Assembly: GCF_900115245.1 (NCBI RefSeq)
Contig: NZ_FOVT01000002.1
Location: forward strand, 1-64,000
Direction: 5' to 3'
DNA length: 64,000 nucleotides
Source: Mesorhizobium sp. NFR06
Lineage (GTDB): Bacteria; Pseudomonadota; Alphaproteobacteria; Rhizobiales; Rhizobiaceae
Part shown: in pieces, positions 6,899 through 16,245 of the stretch
Layout: each line of letters opens with the position of its first letter
Position numbering within the stretch: position 1 is the stretch's first letter
Program-made: the position numbers and the translations under genes
Notes under the pieces: model-generated
The model's input: only the letters and a program-made list of their open reading frames with translations
What the model was told of the DNA's origin: nothing
Database searches by the model: none

Positions 6899-9261
6899 AA
6901 GCCGACAATGGGCCCACACCGCGCTTTGGCCTGCGCTCCTTTCGAGCGAAGTTCGTACTGGTCGTTGGCGGCGCCGTCCTGTTCGACCTCCTGCTGAGCG
7001 GTGGCCTGGCGCTTTGGAACGTTCAGAAGCTGTCGCGCGACGCCACATCGGAAGTCGGTGAGGGCCTGACGACCGCAAACCAGGAATACATTCGTTCCTA
7101 TGCCGAATCGACGGCGTTGAGCGTCGATCTGCTGCTCGATCGGGTTCACGGCGACGTCAAGGCGCTGGCCGGCGTGCTGCAGGCCCAGATCAACGATCCG
7201 ACGAGGCAGCAAGAGGTCGGAGCGACGCTTTCGCATGAAGCGCCCGGCTCCGTGAAGGTCGTCTACGACGCGCAGGGCGATTGGGCGCAGAACCTGCCGG
7301 GCGCGCCTTCCGTGGTCAGTGTCTGGGGCTACCTACTGGGCGCCGACCACACACCGCTGCCGGGCGTTCAGAAGGAGATAGAAGACAGTACCGTGATCGA
7401 TCTCGTCGCGCCGACTCTCATGGCCAGCGGGTCGTCCAAACTGCAAATGTACTATATTGGTCCAAAAGAACGGCCGATCTTCAGGACGGTGCCGTATACG
7501 AACCAGGCACAGACCTTCGACAAGCTCTATCCGGGCCACAACAAGGCGGAGTTCTGGGAGTTCTTCTTTCCGGGGATCTATGGTTCATGGCAGCAATGGG
7601 CCAGGGATCCAGCTTCGCGTCCGGTCGCTGACGATATCACCCAGACAGCGCCTTACACCGATGCAATCACGGGAAAGCTGATCGTCAGCTTTTTCCACCC
7701 GCTGTGGACGCGCGATCGCACCGGTATCGCCGGTACGGCCGGGGCAGACATCACTCTCGATCAGCTCGCGGAAGTCGTCGAAAGGGTGAAGATCGCAGAA
7801 ACCGGGTTCGGCTTCCTCACCATGTCGACTGGCAATGTGGTGGCGATCAATCCGTCGGGCCAGGCGATCATCGGCCTGACTTCATCAAGCGACGCGGGCA
7901 CGCAGGGCGTCACCGGCCTGGAGCGGTCCTTGCGGGGAAGTACGCAGCCGGCTATCGCGTCGCTGCCCCTCGGCCAGAACAATGACGGTGTCATTCAGCA
8001 TATCATGCTCGACAACAAGGGCGAACGCGTACCCTACATCGTTGTCCTCAAGCGACTGAAGCCGACCAATCTGTGGAGTTCGGGGCCGATCAAGTCCGAA
8101 ACGATGTCGGTCGGGATCGTCGTTCCCGAGCGGGAGATCTATGCGTCCCTGTTCGCCGCGCAGCGGAGTATTTCACGCGCAACCAATCGTATCCTGCTCT
8201 TTCAGATCGGTGCGATCATCGTTTCGCTTCTCATTGTTTTTGCGGCCGTGCTCGGAATTTCGAAGCGGATCACCGCGGGCCTCAGGGCGCTTGCCAGCGC
8301 CGCGCAGCGGCTCCAGTCCAAGGACTATTCAGTCCGCGTCAGCATTCCGACGCGCGACGAGGTTGGAGCCGCTGGCATCGCTTTCAACCGCATGGCCGAG
8401 CAGATCAGCTTCCACACCGAAAACCTCGAGCAACTCGTCGACGAACGAACCAGGGAACTCGGCGACGCCAATCAGGAGATTTCCGCTCTCAACGAAAAGC
8501 TGCAGGACGAGAACGTCCGCCTGGGCGCCGAACTTGCGGTTGCCAGGCAGATCCAGTTGATGGTCCTGCCGAAACCATTCGAACTCGAAGCGATTCCGGG
8601 GCTGGAGATCGCAGCCTACATGCGGCCGGCCGACGAGGTCGGCGGTGACTATTACGACGTGCTGCGGAACGGATCACGGATCAAGATCGGCATAGGCGAC
8701 GTGACCGGTCATGGTCTCGAGAGCGGCGTGCTGATGCTGATGGTCCAATCCGTTGCACGCGCGCTGCAGGAGACGGACGAAGCGGATCCGCACCAGTTTC
8801 TGGACCGGCTGAACAAAGCAATCTACAAGAACATCGAGCGGACGAACACCGGCAAGCATCTCTCGCTGGCCTTTCTTGACTTCGAGGATGAGCGGGTAAC
8901 GCTATCCGGCCAGCATGAGGACATTCTCGTCGTGCGTGCGGACGGGGAAGTCGAACGCATCGATACGATTGACCTGGGTATGCCGGTTGGACTGGAGAAT
9001 GACATCTCGAAGTTCATCGACACGCGTGACATCCTGTTCGAGAGTGGCGACGTGATCGTGCTGCACACCGACGGTGTGACCGAGGCGGAGGATCAGGACA
9101 AAAGGCTGTTCGGGTTCGAGCGCCTCTGCCAGAGCGCAAGAAAACGTCAAGGCGGCAGTGCCGAGGACATCAAGACCGGGATCATCGAGGATCTGATGGC
9201 CCATATCGGAGTCCAGAAGATCCATGACGACATCACCCTCGTGATCATAAGGCACACATAG
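6895..9261 (+). CDS. Membrane-bound SpoIIE-type serine phosphatase with HAMP
   Basis: About 788 residues. A first membrane helix (FVLVVGGAVLFDLLLSGGLA) is followed by a large periplasmic sensor of the Cache type (about 40-415), a second helix (IGAIIVSLLIVFAAVLGI), a HAMP linker, a coiled coil, and a C-terminal PP2C/SpoIIE phosphatase (about 540-788). Metal-binding residues are visible in VGGDYYDV, GIGDVTGHGLESGVLM, LHTDGVTEA and HDDITLV. Such enzymes remove phosphate from a STAS partner in response to an outside signal. The ATG at 6895 overlaps the preceding stop (ATGA); a TTG at 6859 is a weaker start. The neighbours supply the expected kinases and STAS proteins. Confidence 0.92.
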   Translation: MKADNGPTPRFGLRSFRAKFVLVVGGAVLFDLLLSGGLALWNVQKLSRDATSEVGEGLTTANQEYIRSYAESTALSVDLLLDRVHGDVKALAGVLQAQINDPTRQQEVGATLSHEAPGSVKVVYDAQGDWAQNLPGAPSVVSVWGYLLGADHTPLPGVQKEIEDSTVIDLVAPTLMASGSSKLQMYYIGPKERPIFRTVPYTNQAQTFDKLYPGHNKAEFWEFFFPGIYGSWQQWARDPASRPVADDITQTAPYTDAITGKLIVSFFHPLWTRDRTGIAGTAGADITLDQLAEVVERVKIAETGFGFLTMSTGNVVAINPSGQAIIGLTSSSDAGTQGVTGLERSLRGSTQPAIASLPLGQNNDGVIQHIMLDNKGERVPYIVVLKRLKPTNLWSSGPIKSETMSVGIVVPEREIYASLFAAQRSISRATNRILLFQIGAIIVSLLIVFAAVLGISKRITAGLRALASAAQRLQSKDYSVRVSIPTRDEVGAAGIAFNRMAEQISFHTENLEQLVDERTRELGDANQEISALNEKLQDENVRLGAELAVARQIQLMVLPKPFELEAIPGLEIAAYMRPADEVGGDYYDVLRNGSRIKIGIGDVTGHGLESGVLMLMVQSVARALQETDEADPHQFLDRLNKAIYKNIERTNTGKHLSLAFLDFEDERVTLSGQHEDILVVRADGEVERIDTIDLGMPVGLENDISKFIDTRDILFESGDVIVLHTDGVTEAEDQDKRLFGFERLCQSARKRQGGSAEDIKTGIIEDLMAHIGVQKIHDDITLVIIRHT

Positions 9262-9263
9262 CA

Positions 9264-9824
9264 ATGTCAACGCTGTTCGGGACCCCTGACATTGCAATCG
9301 GGATGAAGGAGAGCGTCAGTCGCGTGCGGCTGTTCGACGGACCTCTCGACTTGAGTTGGCGTCATTGTGCCACGACCTCGGACTTCATCGCCGATCTTTT
9401 CGCGTTGCGCTTCCGGTCGTCCCGCAATGACTACATCGAAGTGCGGCACAGCATCGGATATCTGGTCAACGAGCTTATCGAGAACGCCGTCAAGTTTCGC
9501 GCACCGGGTGAGATCGTGATCGAGGCGTCGATGGATTCGGAGTGCTTCAAGCTCAAGGTTTCGAATGACGTCGACGGTGAAAACGCCTCTCGGTTCCAAA
9601 GTCTCCTGGCCGACATTACGGCTGGCGACCCCAGAGACCTGCTGATACAGCGAATTGAAGCGAATGCTGCCAGCCCCGACATGGCAGGTTCCAGACTCGG
9701 ATTGCTGACATTGATGAGCGATTATGGCGCACGCCTGGCCTGGATATTCAGCGCCGCCGACGAAAGCGATCGGATTTGCCTTGAGACGTATGCCTCCATC
9801 GCGATCTCGCAAACTCGCAACTAG
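9264..9824 (+). CDS. slr1658-like anti-sigma-type kinase
   Basis: A 186-residue protein. The N box NELIENAVKF keeps both the glutamate (E70) and asparagine (N74) of a GHKL ATPase, so it could phosphorylate a STAS partner. The other ATP-lid boxes are poorly conserved, as in the slr1658-type regulators. It begins 2 bases after the phosphatase stop and runs directly into the STAS gene, so phosphatase, kinase and STAS substrate form a complete partner-switching set. Its degenerate sister lies at 5202. No membrane segment is seen, so it should be cytosolic. Confidence 0.8.
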   Translation: MSTLFGTPDIAIGMKESVSRVRLFDGPLDLSWRHCATTSDFIADLFALRFRSSRNDYIEVRHSIGYLVNELIENAVKFRAPGEIVIEASMDSECFKLKVSNDVDGENASRFQSLLADITAGDPRDLLIQRIEANAASPDMAGSRLGLLTLMSDYGARLAWIFSAADESDRICLETYASIAISQTRN

Positions 9825-10181
9825 ATGAAACGAAGCCACGCCATGGAAATCAAGACAGACGACTACCGCGTGTGGATTGAAGGAAGCGAAATTTTTTTCG
9901 ACGGTGCAATGCGGCTTGCAAGTTCGGAGGCCGGTGCGCCCATCACGGCTCTGGCGACCAGTGTTCTTGCCTCGAATCCTTCTTCCATTACGCTCAATTT
10001 GAAGGACCTTCACTTTCTCAACTCTTCCGGCATCAACCTCCTGGCGAAATTTACCATTGAGGTGCGCAAACATCCCGATGTTCGACTCGTCGTGCGTGGG
10101 ACGCCCGACATACCCTGGCAATCGAAATCGTTGCCGAATTTGAAGAAGCTGCATCCTGCTGTGGTCCTTTTGATGGACTGA
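9825..10181 (+). CDS. STAS-domain anti-anti-sigma-like protein (slr1659 type)
   Basis: A 118-residue protein; ATG 9843 (MEIKTDDYRV) is an equally plausible start. The STAS fold is shown by alternating strands and helices with ITLNLKDLHFLNSSGINLL, where the NSSG turn carries the serine expected to be phosphorylated by the kinase at 9264 and dephosphorylated by the phosphatase at 6895. No sigma or anti-sigma factor is encoded nearby, so its downstream target is open. The STAS-methyltransferase and the c-di-GMP enzyme upstream are the nearest candidates. It is the last gene of the operon. Confidence 0.82.
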   Translation: MKRSHAMEIKTDDYRVWIEGSEIFFDGAMRLASSEAGAPITALATSVLASNPSSITLNLKDLHFLNSSGINLLAKFTIEVRKHPDVRLVVRGTPDIPWQSKSLPNLKKLHPAVVLLMD

Positions 10182-10471
10182 CCAGGTCGCCCGAAACGAC
10201 CCAAGGTCTGCTTGGGCTGGCGACCATCCTGGGTGGCACAGGCCGGTCGGGGACGGTGCAAGCGCACCGCACCGAGAGATATGTACGCCAGGATAAGTAT
10301 TAGGATGCGAAGGTAACGACAGCCCAGCTTCGTTCGTAGATAGATGTTCAGGATGGCTTTGCGGGGGCTCGGCCACAGTGGCTGAGCGGGGGCTCGGCAC
10401 AGGCGGCAGACCTTCCAGTTGGGGGAACGTCAGGCTGCCTGTGCCGACCAGCCGCCGCTACGCGGTCAAAG
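10182..10471. other. Gene-free stretch between STAS gene and ligase homologue
   Basis: No gene, terminator with a U run, or repeat was recognised in these 290 bases. A purine-rich GGGGGCTCGG is repeated around 10365 and 10388. Confidence 0.4.
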
Positions 10472-11125
10472 GTGGCGTCATTGAGTAAGTGTGCCAAGGT
10501 CAACGGCGACCGGCTGGAGTTCATTCCGCCGCAGATCCCGACTCTGGTCGAGCAGCCGCCCGGAGATGAGGGATGGGTTCACGAGGTCAATCTCGACGGT
10601 TACCGTACGCAAATCATTGTCGATAAAGACGGCGTGCGTCTCTACAGCAAGAACGGCCGTGACTGGACCACGAAATACTGGCCCATCGCCTTGGCCGCCG
10701 AGCTGCCATGCCGGGCTGCCATTCTCGACGGTGAGGTTATTGTACCGGGCGAGAAGGGGGCTCCCGATTGCCCTGTGCTGGAGGCCGCGATCTGGAACGA
10801 GCCGAGCCAGCTGGTGTTCGTCGCGTTCGACATCCTCCATCTCGACGGTCGTAATCTAGCCTCCTTACCCCTTCTGCGGCGCAAGCAGGCGCTATGGCAG
10901 CTGGTTGAGCCAGGCCTCGGCAAGATCCGATACAGCGAGCATTTCGAGGGAAGTGCACTGGCGATCTTGAGCGCCATCGAGAAGATGGGGCTTGAGGGCA
11001 TCATCTCGAAGCGAGCCGACAGCCGCTACAGGAGCGGACCGTCGAACACATGGCTGAAGGCCATTTCGAAGAAGCCGATATTTCTGAGCATCGACGACAC
11101 GCTTCTGGCGCAGCCGCGACCTTAG
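10472..11125 (+). pseudogene. ATP-dependent DNA ligase homologue lacking the catalytic lysine
   Basis: A 217-residue reading related to the ligase domain of LigD/LigC enzymes: LPTL-like entry (IPTLVEQPP), motif I, motif III (VFVAFDILHLDG), motif IV (GLEGIISKRADS) and an altered motif V (NTWLKAISKK). In motif I the family has K-x-D-G with the lysine that takes AMP. Here the codons read VNLDGYR, so asparagine replaces lysine, a one-base change. The C-terminal OB-fold is also missing; full-length ligase domains are about 300 residues. It cannot perform normal nick sealing. It is either a decaying gene or a binding-only derivative. The GTG start is uncertain. Confidence 0.8.
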
Positions 11126-11319
11126 CGCCGGCAGCCCACAATGTCCGCTGTTAGTGGGCGGTCAAGTCGGCCGGAATGAGCGACATAGAGGCGCGTTGCC
11201 GATCCGCGGACCAAGGAGGCGCAAGCTACCGGTCAGCTTTCAGGTCAGTGGGCGGAGCATCCTGGGTGTACACCGCCGGCTGGAGCATTTCGACCCTGGG
11301 CTCAAGCCGCCTTGGTAGT

Positions 11320-11941
11320 GTGCTGAGAGTTCTGCAAATTCGCTGAGAGGGGGGCGGTCATGGCAGGCTGGTGATGCTCAACGTCACCGATTCCCTGGAA
11401 GGAACGCCACCATGACCAAGACTGAAAGTAAGACCGCCAGCGCTGCCGTCAAAGACATTTTGCTTTCGGACCCGGCTGGGCTGCACGACGTGATCCGTGC
11501 GGTGATGCAGGAGGTGCTCGAGGCGCAGATGGACGAGGCGCTGGGCGCTTCGAAGGGCGAGCGCACGCCGGAGCGGCTGGGCTATCGCTCGGGCTATTAC
11601 GGCCGCACGCTTGTCACGCGGGTCGGCAAGCTTGAGCTGCGGGTGCCGCAGGACCGGGCCGGCCGCTTTTCCACCGAACTGTTCGAGCGCTACCAGCGCT
11701 CCGAGCGGGCCTTGGTGGCCACGCTTGCGGAGATGTATGTGCAAGGGGTGTCGACCCGCAAGGTCAGGGCGATCACCGAAGAGCTTTGTGGCCATGCCTT
11801 CTCGGCCTCGTCGATCTCGGCCATCAACAAACGCCTGGACGAGAGCCTGAAGGCGTTTGCCGAGCGCCCGCTTCACGAGCCCTTCCCCTACCTCATCCTC
11901 GATGCGCGCTAGGCCGCACCTTTTTGCAGAACTTGACGCAC
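11320..11941 (+). mobile_element. IS256-family remnant with both ends, internally deleted
   Basis: The left end at 11320-11340 (GTGCTGAGAGTTCTGCAAATT) and the reversed right end at 11921-11941 agree at 15 of 21 positions, with AGTTCTGCAAA identical. Between them lies only the 5' part of the transposase gene. At about 620 bases it is less than half a complete IS256-type element, so it is a deletion derivative that could at most be moved by an enzyme supplied elsewhere. No matching target duplication was seen at its borders. Confidence 0.7.
11412..11912 (+). pseudogene. Truncated IS256-family transposase
   Basis: The 166 residues match the N-terminal half of IS256/mutator transposases, including YRSGYYGRTLVTRVGKLELR, VPQDRAGRFSTELFERYQRS, the AL-x4-EMY-x-GVSTRKV stretch and LCGH-x-FSASSIS. 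It ends in a TAG right after LILDAR, just where the first catalytic aspartate occurs; the rest of the DDE domain is deleted. It is inactive. Confidence 0.9.
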
Positions 11942-12018
11942 ACAACCTCCGCCTTCAGGCTTGGCTAAATTAGGACCTTAGCCGGCAACAACCAATCCTT
12001 CACCTAGAGACCGCCGTC

Positions 12019-13362
12019 TCAGATGGCTTTCTTTGTGTCGGGAAGTTCTTGGTCCGCCCGAGCCCAGCGCTCGCCCGATCCACCGACATTTCCCCTCATG
12101 ATGATCTCGCGATGCGGATAGGGGATGCTTATGCCGTTTGCCTTGAATGTGTCCCACAGCGCCAGCAGTACCTTGCCGCGCACGTTGGTCAGGCCTTGCT
12201 GAGGGTCGCGGATCCAGAAGCGCAGAACGAAGTTCAGCGAGGAGTCGCCGAAGCCGGTGAGCCAGCACACCGGGCGCCGATCGGCCTCGACCCGGCCGAC
12301 ATTGATTGCAGCCTCTATCGCCAACTCGCTGACCTTGTGCGGGTCGGCGTCATAAGAGACGCCGAAATTCACGTCGAGGCGCACGAGGTTGTCGCTGAAC
12401 GACCAATTGATGACCCTCTGGGTGATGAAGTCCTCGTTGGGGATCAGAAATTCGCGGCCGTCGCGCGTAACCACCGAGACGAAGCGCGCCCGCAATTCGC
12501 GTATCCAGCCGAACGTGCCTTCGAGCGAAATGGTGTCGCCGGGCTTGATCGACTTGTCGAGCAGGATGATCACGCCGGAGACGAAGTTCGACACGACTTT
12601 CTGCAGCCCAAAAGCGAGACCAACGCCGACGGCGCCGGAAAACACCGTCAGCGCCGTCAGATCGAGGCCGACGGCGGAAAGTGCCACGGCGCCGGCCACC
12701 AGCACCAGGCCGATCTTTGCGACCTTGCCGACCAGGACGCGGATCGACGGCGTCAGCTCCTCGGAGATGCGAACCCGCTCATCGATGTAATTGCCGGCGA
12801 CCACCGCAAGCCAAACTGCGGCGATCAAGAGCAGCGCCGCCTTCAGCACCATGAGCGCCGAAAGGCGAACCGTCCCCAGAGGAATGGCGAGGCTGTCGAG
12901 GAAAGCGGCTGCCTCGTCACCGATGCCCAGAATGACAAGGGCCGCGTAGATCCAGGCCAACCAGCCGAGCGTGCGTGCAACAAGGCGGTTGCGGATGATG
13001 CGCGACAGCACAGCTGCAAACAGCCAAGCGAGCGAGAGCAAAAGCGCGACGAGGAGGAGATGGGTGCGGCTCGGCGATGTGATGGCACGCAGGAGGTTGA
13101 GCGCGGCAAACAGAAACATCGTGAACAGGATCCAGTCGGTGCGCCGCAACAGCGCGATGACGATCCTCAACAATCCGGGTTGGCCCTTGATCTGGCGCGC
13201 CTGGTTTTCCATGAGCGGCTCGACCCGCAGCGCCGCGAGCTTTGCCCCCAGGAAGAGCGAGGCGATAATGGCGGCTTGATAGACAAACCATGGCGTGGCG
13301 GCATAGTCGAACCATCCACCGGCCCAGGCCAGCGATCTATCGATGGCGTCGCGAAAATCCAT
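12019..13362 (-). CDS. MscS-family mechanosensitive channel
   Basis: About 447 residues from the ATG at 13362, which has AGGTGG upstream; the frame stays open to 13482 but that extension is arginine-rich and unlikely. Several membrane helices (for example IIASLFLGAKLAAL, TMFLFAALNLLRAI and LLLVALLLSLAWLFAAVLSR) precede the MscS core: the pore helix region GAVGVGLAFGLQKVVSNFVS and IILLDKSIKPGD, then the beta domain and a C-terminal cytosolic cage. It releases solutes from the inner membrane during osmotic downshock. It stands alone, with no functional link to its neighbours. Confidence 0.9.
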   Translation of the reverse strand: MDFRDAIDRSLAWAGGWFDYAATPWFVYQAAIIASLFLGAKLAALRVEPLMENQARQIKGQPGLLRIVIALLRRTDWILFTMFLFAALNLLRAITSPSRTHLLLVALLLSLAWLFAAVLSRIIRNRLVARTLGWLAWIYAALVILGIGDEAAAFLDSLAIPLGTVRLSALMVLKAALLLIAAVWLAVVAGNYIDERVRISEELTPSIRVLVGKVAKIGLVLVAGAVALSAVGLDLTALTVFSGAVGVGLAFGLQKVVSNFVSGVIILLDKSIKPGDTISLEGTFGWIRELRARFVSVVTRDGREFLIPNEDFITQRVINWSFSDNLVRLDVNFGVSYDADPHKVSELAIEAAINVGRVEADRRPVCWLTGFGDSSLNFVLRFWIRDPQQGLTNVRGKVLLALWDTFKANGISIPYPHREIIMRGNVGGSGERWARADQELPDTKKAI

Positions 13363-13608
13363 TGCCACACGACCACCTGGCTTCGAATTGCGCGGTTCAC
13401 AATGTCGTCGGCCCTGTAATTGGTCAAGCTGAGCTTCGGGTGCGGTCAATGAGTGGCAGCGGCTATGACGCCGGCGCCACAAGATAGCGATCGGCTCGGA
13501 CCGGTCAGCGACTGCCTGACCTGCTACTGATAGTGATGGGACGTTCCGGCCTTCGATGGCAAAGAGCTCGAAAGCGGGAACCTTTCATCCGCGAGCCGCT
13601 TTGTGTGC

Positions 13609-13905
13609 ATGTCCCAAACCGTTGCACCGCCCATATTGCCGAAGGGCAGCCCAGATCGGGACATCAACTGTGAAGTCGCCTTAGAAGCTGCATTCGCAGC
13701 GCTAGTGACTGCGTCAGAAGCGCAGGGGTGGACGCCGCGCGAGACGGCTGCAGCTCTGCTGAAAATCGCCACAGAGCATGCCCAGCCGTTCAATCTTGTG
13801 CCCGCTGAGCCGCCAAGGCGGCAAGCGCGAAGAGGTATGTTGATCGCGTGTGCCGCGCTTTTGTTTTTGCTGTGTGCCGCCATCGGCTGGTGGCTGCTTA
13901 GGTGA
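13609..13905 (+). CDS. Small protein with C-terminal membrane helix, unknown
   Basis: About 98 residues. A soluble N-terminal helical part (VALEAAFAALVTASEAQGW, then AAALLKIATEHAQPF) is followed by a basic hinge and one hydrophobic segment at the C-terminus (MLIACAALLFLLCAAIGWW), giving a tail-anchored appearance. No family was recognised. The ATG at 13609 is preferred over the GTG at 13603. No strong ribosome site is visible. It may be a small stress-related membrane protein like those common in rhizobial accessory regions. Confidence 0.5.
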   Translation: MSQTVAPPILPKGSPDRDINCEVALEAAFAALVTASEAQGWTPRETAAALLKIATEHAQPFNLVPAEPPRRQARRGMLIACAALLFLLCAAIGWWLLR

Positions 13906-14039
13906 GCGAACCGGCTTGCTGCCAATATGCGGCGACCGGCGCGACGGCCAAGGAGATGAGTAGCTCAAACTAACCCGTGAGGCTGCGTCCGCCCCAATTC
14001 CCCATTATCTGCACGGCGTCTTCGTGGAGTTCCTGTCAC

Positions 14040-14165
14040 CGTCGGCTCCGCCGAGGAGCACGAACACGATCATCTTCGTCATCTCGATCGCTTCCCGTGG
14101 CGCCGGTCGGGTAAGTGAAGGTCGCCGCCAGTTCGCCCTTGGCCACGGCCTCGATACCGCCGGCC
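14040..14165 (-). pseudogene. Fragment of a periplasmic sugar-binding protein
   Basis: On the minus strand one frame reads GGIEAVAKGELAATFTYPTG, typical of the C-terminal lobe of sugar ABC-transporter binding proteins. After a frameshift the next frame continues REAIEMTKMIVF, the helix expected right after it. Nothing else of the gene is left. The rest of 13906-14523 shows no gene. Confidence 0.5.
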
Positions 14166-14523
14166 GGGCCTTCGTTCGATCATAGCCACCCATTCGTAGA
14201 CGTGTGTCAGTGCGCAAGCGGCAGCTTTCCGGCATCGCAACGAAGGATACCAGAAGTTCAAACTGCCTCGGTCGGTGCCGCCAGCCAGCTGCTCTTACCT
14301 TCGCAAAGTCCGTTGACCGCTACTGGGCAACTCGCTTCCGCGCGAAGAGAACGTTCACCCAGAAGTCCCATGACAATTCTTCACGAAATAGCGCCCTGAT
14401 CGTGGCCAAAGAGTTGCCTCTCCCCTGGGACGGCCGCCAGGGTTTGTCGCATCCGCGGAACGAACTGGCTGACCGACGGTTGATTATTGGAAGGGACGGC
14501 AGACCGAACAGGATGCCACTAAG

Positions 14524-14727
14524 ATGGTTGAACTGATCGCGTTGGAACAGGCAGTCGCAAGGCAACGGGTGAGGCGAGCAGAACTCTCTCTCAACCAGGC
14601 GAAATCGATGCTCGATGAGAGCTGCGGGCTCGCAATCAGCCTCGCTCTTTGCTGCCGCATCCGGGCCGGCGAGAGGCGCGCGAAAGAGGCAAGACGGCGC
14701 CTTGTGAAGATCCTGCCCACATATTGA
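14524..14727 (+). CDS. Small hypothetical protein
   Basis: A 67-residue, strongly helical, arginine-rich protein (LEQAVARQRVRRAELSLNQA, later RAGERRAKEARRRLVKIL). No family was recognised. It begins with ATG after an AGGATG stretch and ends 11 bases before the next small gene, suggesting a two-gene transcript. Coding status is plausible but not certain. Confidence 0.4.
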   Translation: MVELIALEQAVARQRVRRAELSLNQAKSMLDESCGLAISLALCCRIRAGERRAKEARRRLVKILPTY

Positions 14728-14738
14728 AGGTTACCGCC

Positions 14739-14942
14739 ATGACTATGCTGTTTGAACCGTTGAACTCGGACGGTCACAAGCGCAGCGTGCTTTACCACGC
14801 CGCGCGATTGTCGATGCTCCATGATCGAATGATGAAGCGCTTCGAGAAAGTCGACGTCGCGGCCGACAAGGTCGAAGCGGCGGCGGAGCTTTTTGCTGAA
14901 GCTGTTCGACCTGCGGTAAGAACTCAGACGCTCGGAATGTGA
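14739..14942 (+). CDS. Small hypothetical protein
   Basis: A 67-residue helical protein (LYHAARLSMLHDRMMKRFEK and VDVAADKVEAAAELFAEAV) from an ATG with GAAGG at good spacing. It follows the 67-residue gene at 14524 closely. No function is assigned. The stretch from 14943 to 15315 (373 bases) contains no recognisable gene or repeat. Confidence 0.5.
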   Translation: MTMLFEPLNSDGHKRSVLYHAARLSMLHDRMMKRFEKVDVAADKVEAAAELFAEAVRPAVRTQTLGM

Positions 14943-15315
14943 TTCCGGCCTCGCGACGGCGAGGCAGGGTCATGGCAGCGCACCCAAGAGGATCGCCAAA
15001 TGAAGGCGAAGCTGCAGATGGCGAGGGCGAGCGAGATCGAGTCGTGATCCTGCAGGTTTAGGAGCAAGGCTCGCTGTCACCCACGTCATCGGGCGGTGAG
15101 AACCTTACGAATTGGTAAGGATCGCATCCTTCGTTTGCATGGCGGGCGAGCGTTAATAAGGCTACAAATTAGGCAGCCGGTGCGCGGCTTCTAGTTCCAG
15201 CTACACCGGTTGGCCCGGCAGGCCTTCCTGAGCCGCTTGTCGAGCCGCTCCCACGGTAGGGGCATCGAGACCGAGTATCAAAACTGCGATAGAGCTGAGC
15301 TCACGGGTTGGCGTC

Positions 15316-16164
15316 ATGCCCATATCGGACTATCGGTCGAGCCATGCTGCGCGGGGCTATGGCGCCAGGTACAATCAGACCTATCAATCCGGCTACTACG
15401 CCGCGCTATGGGAGAAAGTCGAAAGGCCAATCGTCGAGGAGCTCTTCAGGTCTGTCGGCGGCCCGGACCGCACATGCCTCGACTTTGCTTGCGGCACTGG
15501 CCGGATTACGAACGTGGCCGCTGGATTCTTTGGGAAGGTCGTCGGCGTCGATGTATCTGACTCGATGATCGCCTGCGCAATTCCGATCCGAAACGCCAAG
15601 CTTCTCCTTCAAGACATAACTAAAAACTCTTTGCGAGACACGTTTGACGTAGCGACAGCATTTCGCTTCTTTCTGAATGCGGAAGATAAACTAAGACGCG
15701 AAGCGTTGCTAACAATACGCAATCATCTTGCCGACCGCGGCCGGATCATTTGCAACATTCACGTCAATGCCAGCTCACCGGCTGGCCTCGCCTCCAGGCT
15801 CGTGAACAGGGTACTCCGACAGACGAGCCACAACACTTTAAGTGTGGATCGGATGGAAGAGTTGCTTGCTGATGCTGGTTTCGTGGTTGAGAACGTCATC
15901 GCATATGGCTTTCTGCCCAGGCCGGGTCGATTCGCCCCGAGCCTTTGCGAGATATTGATTGAGCCCGCTGAGAAGTTCTGCAAAGCCCTCGGAGTCCCTT
16001 CGCGATTTGCGCAGCACTTCATCATTGTGGCGACCAAGCGGCCGGGAAATTGCAGCTTCTTGCCCAAGGTATCTTCGATTCGTGGGGTTCCGCCGCACCG
16101 GCCTTTGCGGGCCAAGGAGTTCCCGCCTGCACGACATATAGGCACATTCCTCAAATTGGACTGA
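15316..16164 (+). CDS. Class I SAM-dependent methyltransferase
   Basis: A 282-residue protein. Motif I is LDFACGTGRITNVAAGFFG, followed by an acidic end of strand 2 (VVGVDVSDSMI), a motif near LLLQDITKN, and FDVATAFRFFLNAEDKLR in place of the usual post-motif. It uses S-adenosylmethionine; the methyl acceptor is unknown, and the neighbouring genes give no pathway. The last 40 residues are proline- and arginine-rich and probably not part of the fold. The ATG start lacks a strong ribosome site. Confidence 0.8.
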   Translation: MPISDYRSSHAARGYGARYNQTYQSGYYAALWEKVERPIVEELFRSVGGPDRTCLDFACGTGRITNVAAGFFGKVVGVDVSDSMIACAIPIRNAKLLLQDITKNSLRDTFDVATAFRFFLNAEDKLRREALLTIRNHLADRGRIICNIHVNASSPAGLASRLVNRVLRQTSHNTLSVDRMEELLADAGFVVENVIAYGFLPRPGRFAPSLCEILIEPAEKFCKALGVPSRFAQHFIIVATKRPGNCSFLPKVSSIRGVPPHRPLRAKEFPPARHIGTFLKLD

Positions 16165-16245
16165 GTGCCCAATGGCGGGGGCTTAAGGCTCACGGCGGGA
16201 ACAAACGCGCGCGACTGCTGTTGGAGTGCGAGGGAGTTCCAGGTC

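Noticed and set aside
6134..7078. A 314-residue minus-strand reading opposite the STAS-methyltransferase
   Set aside because: It is antisense to two well-supported coding regions and has no motif of its own.
9267..10400. A long minus-strand reading of 377 residues
   Set aside because: It is antisense to the kinase and STAS genes with low-complexity composition, a common artefact in GC-rich DNA.
12049..13419. A 456-residue plus-strand reading
   Set aside because: Antisense to the MscS gene, rich in D, R, Q and H with no domain; the MscS frame has clear helices and motifs.
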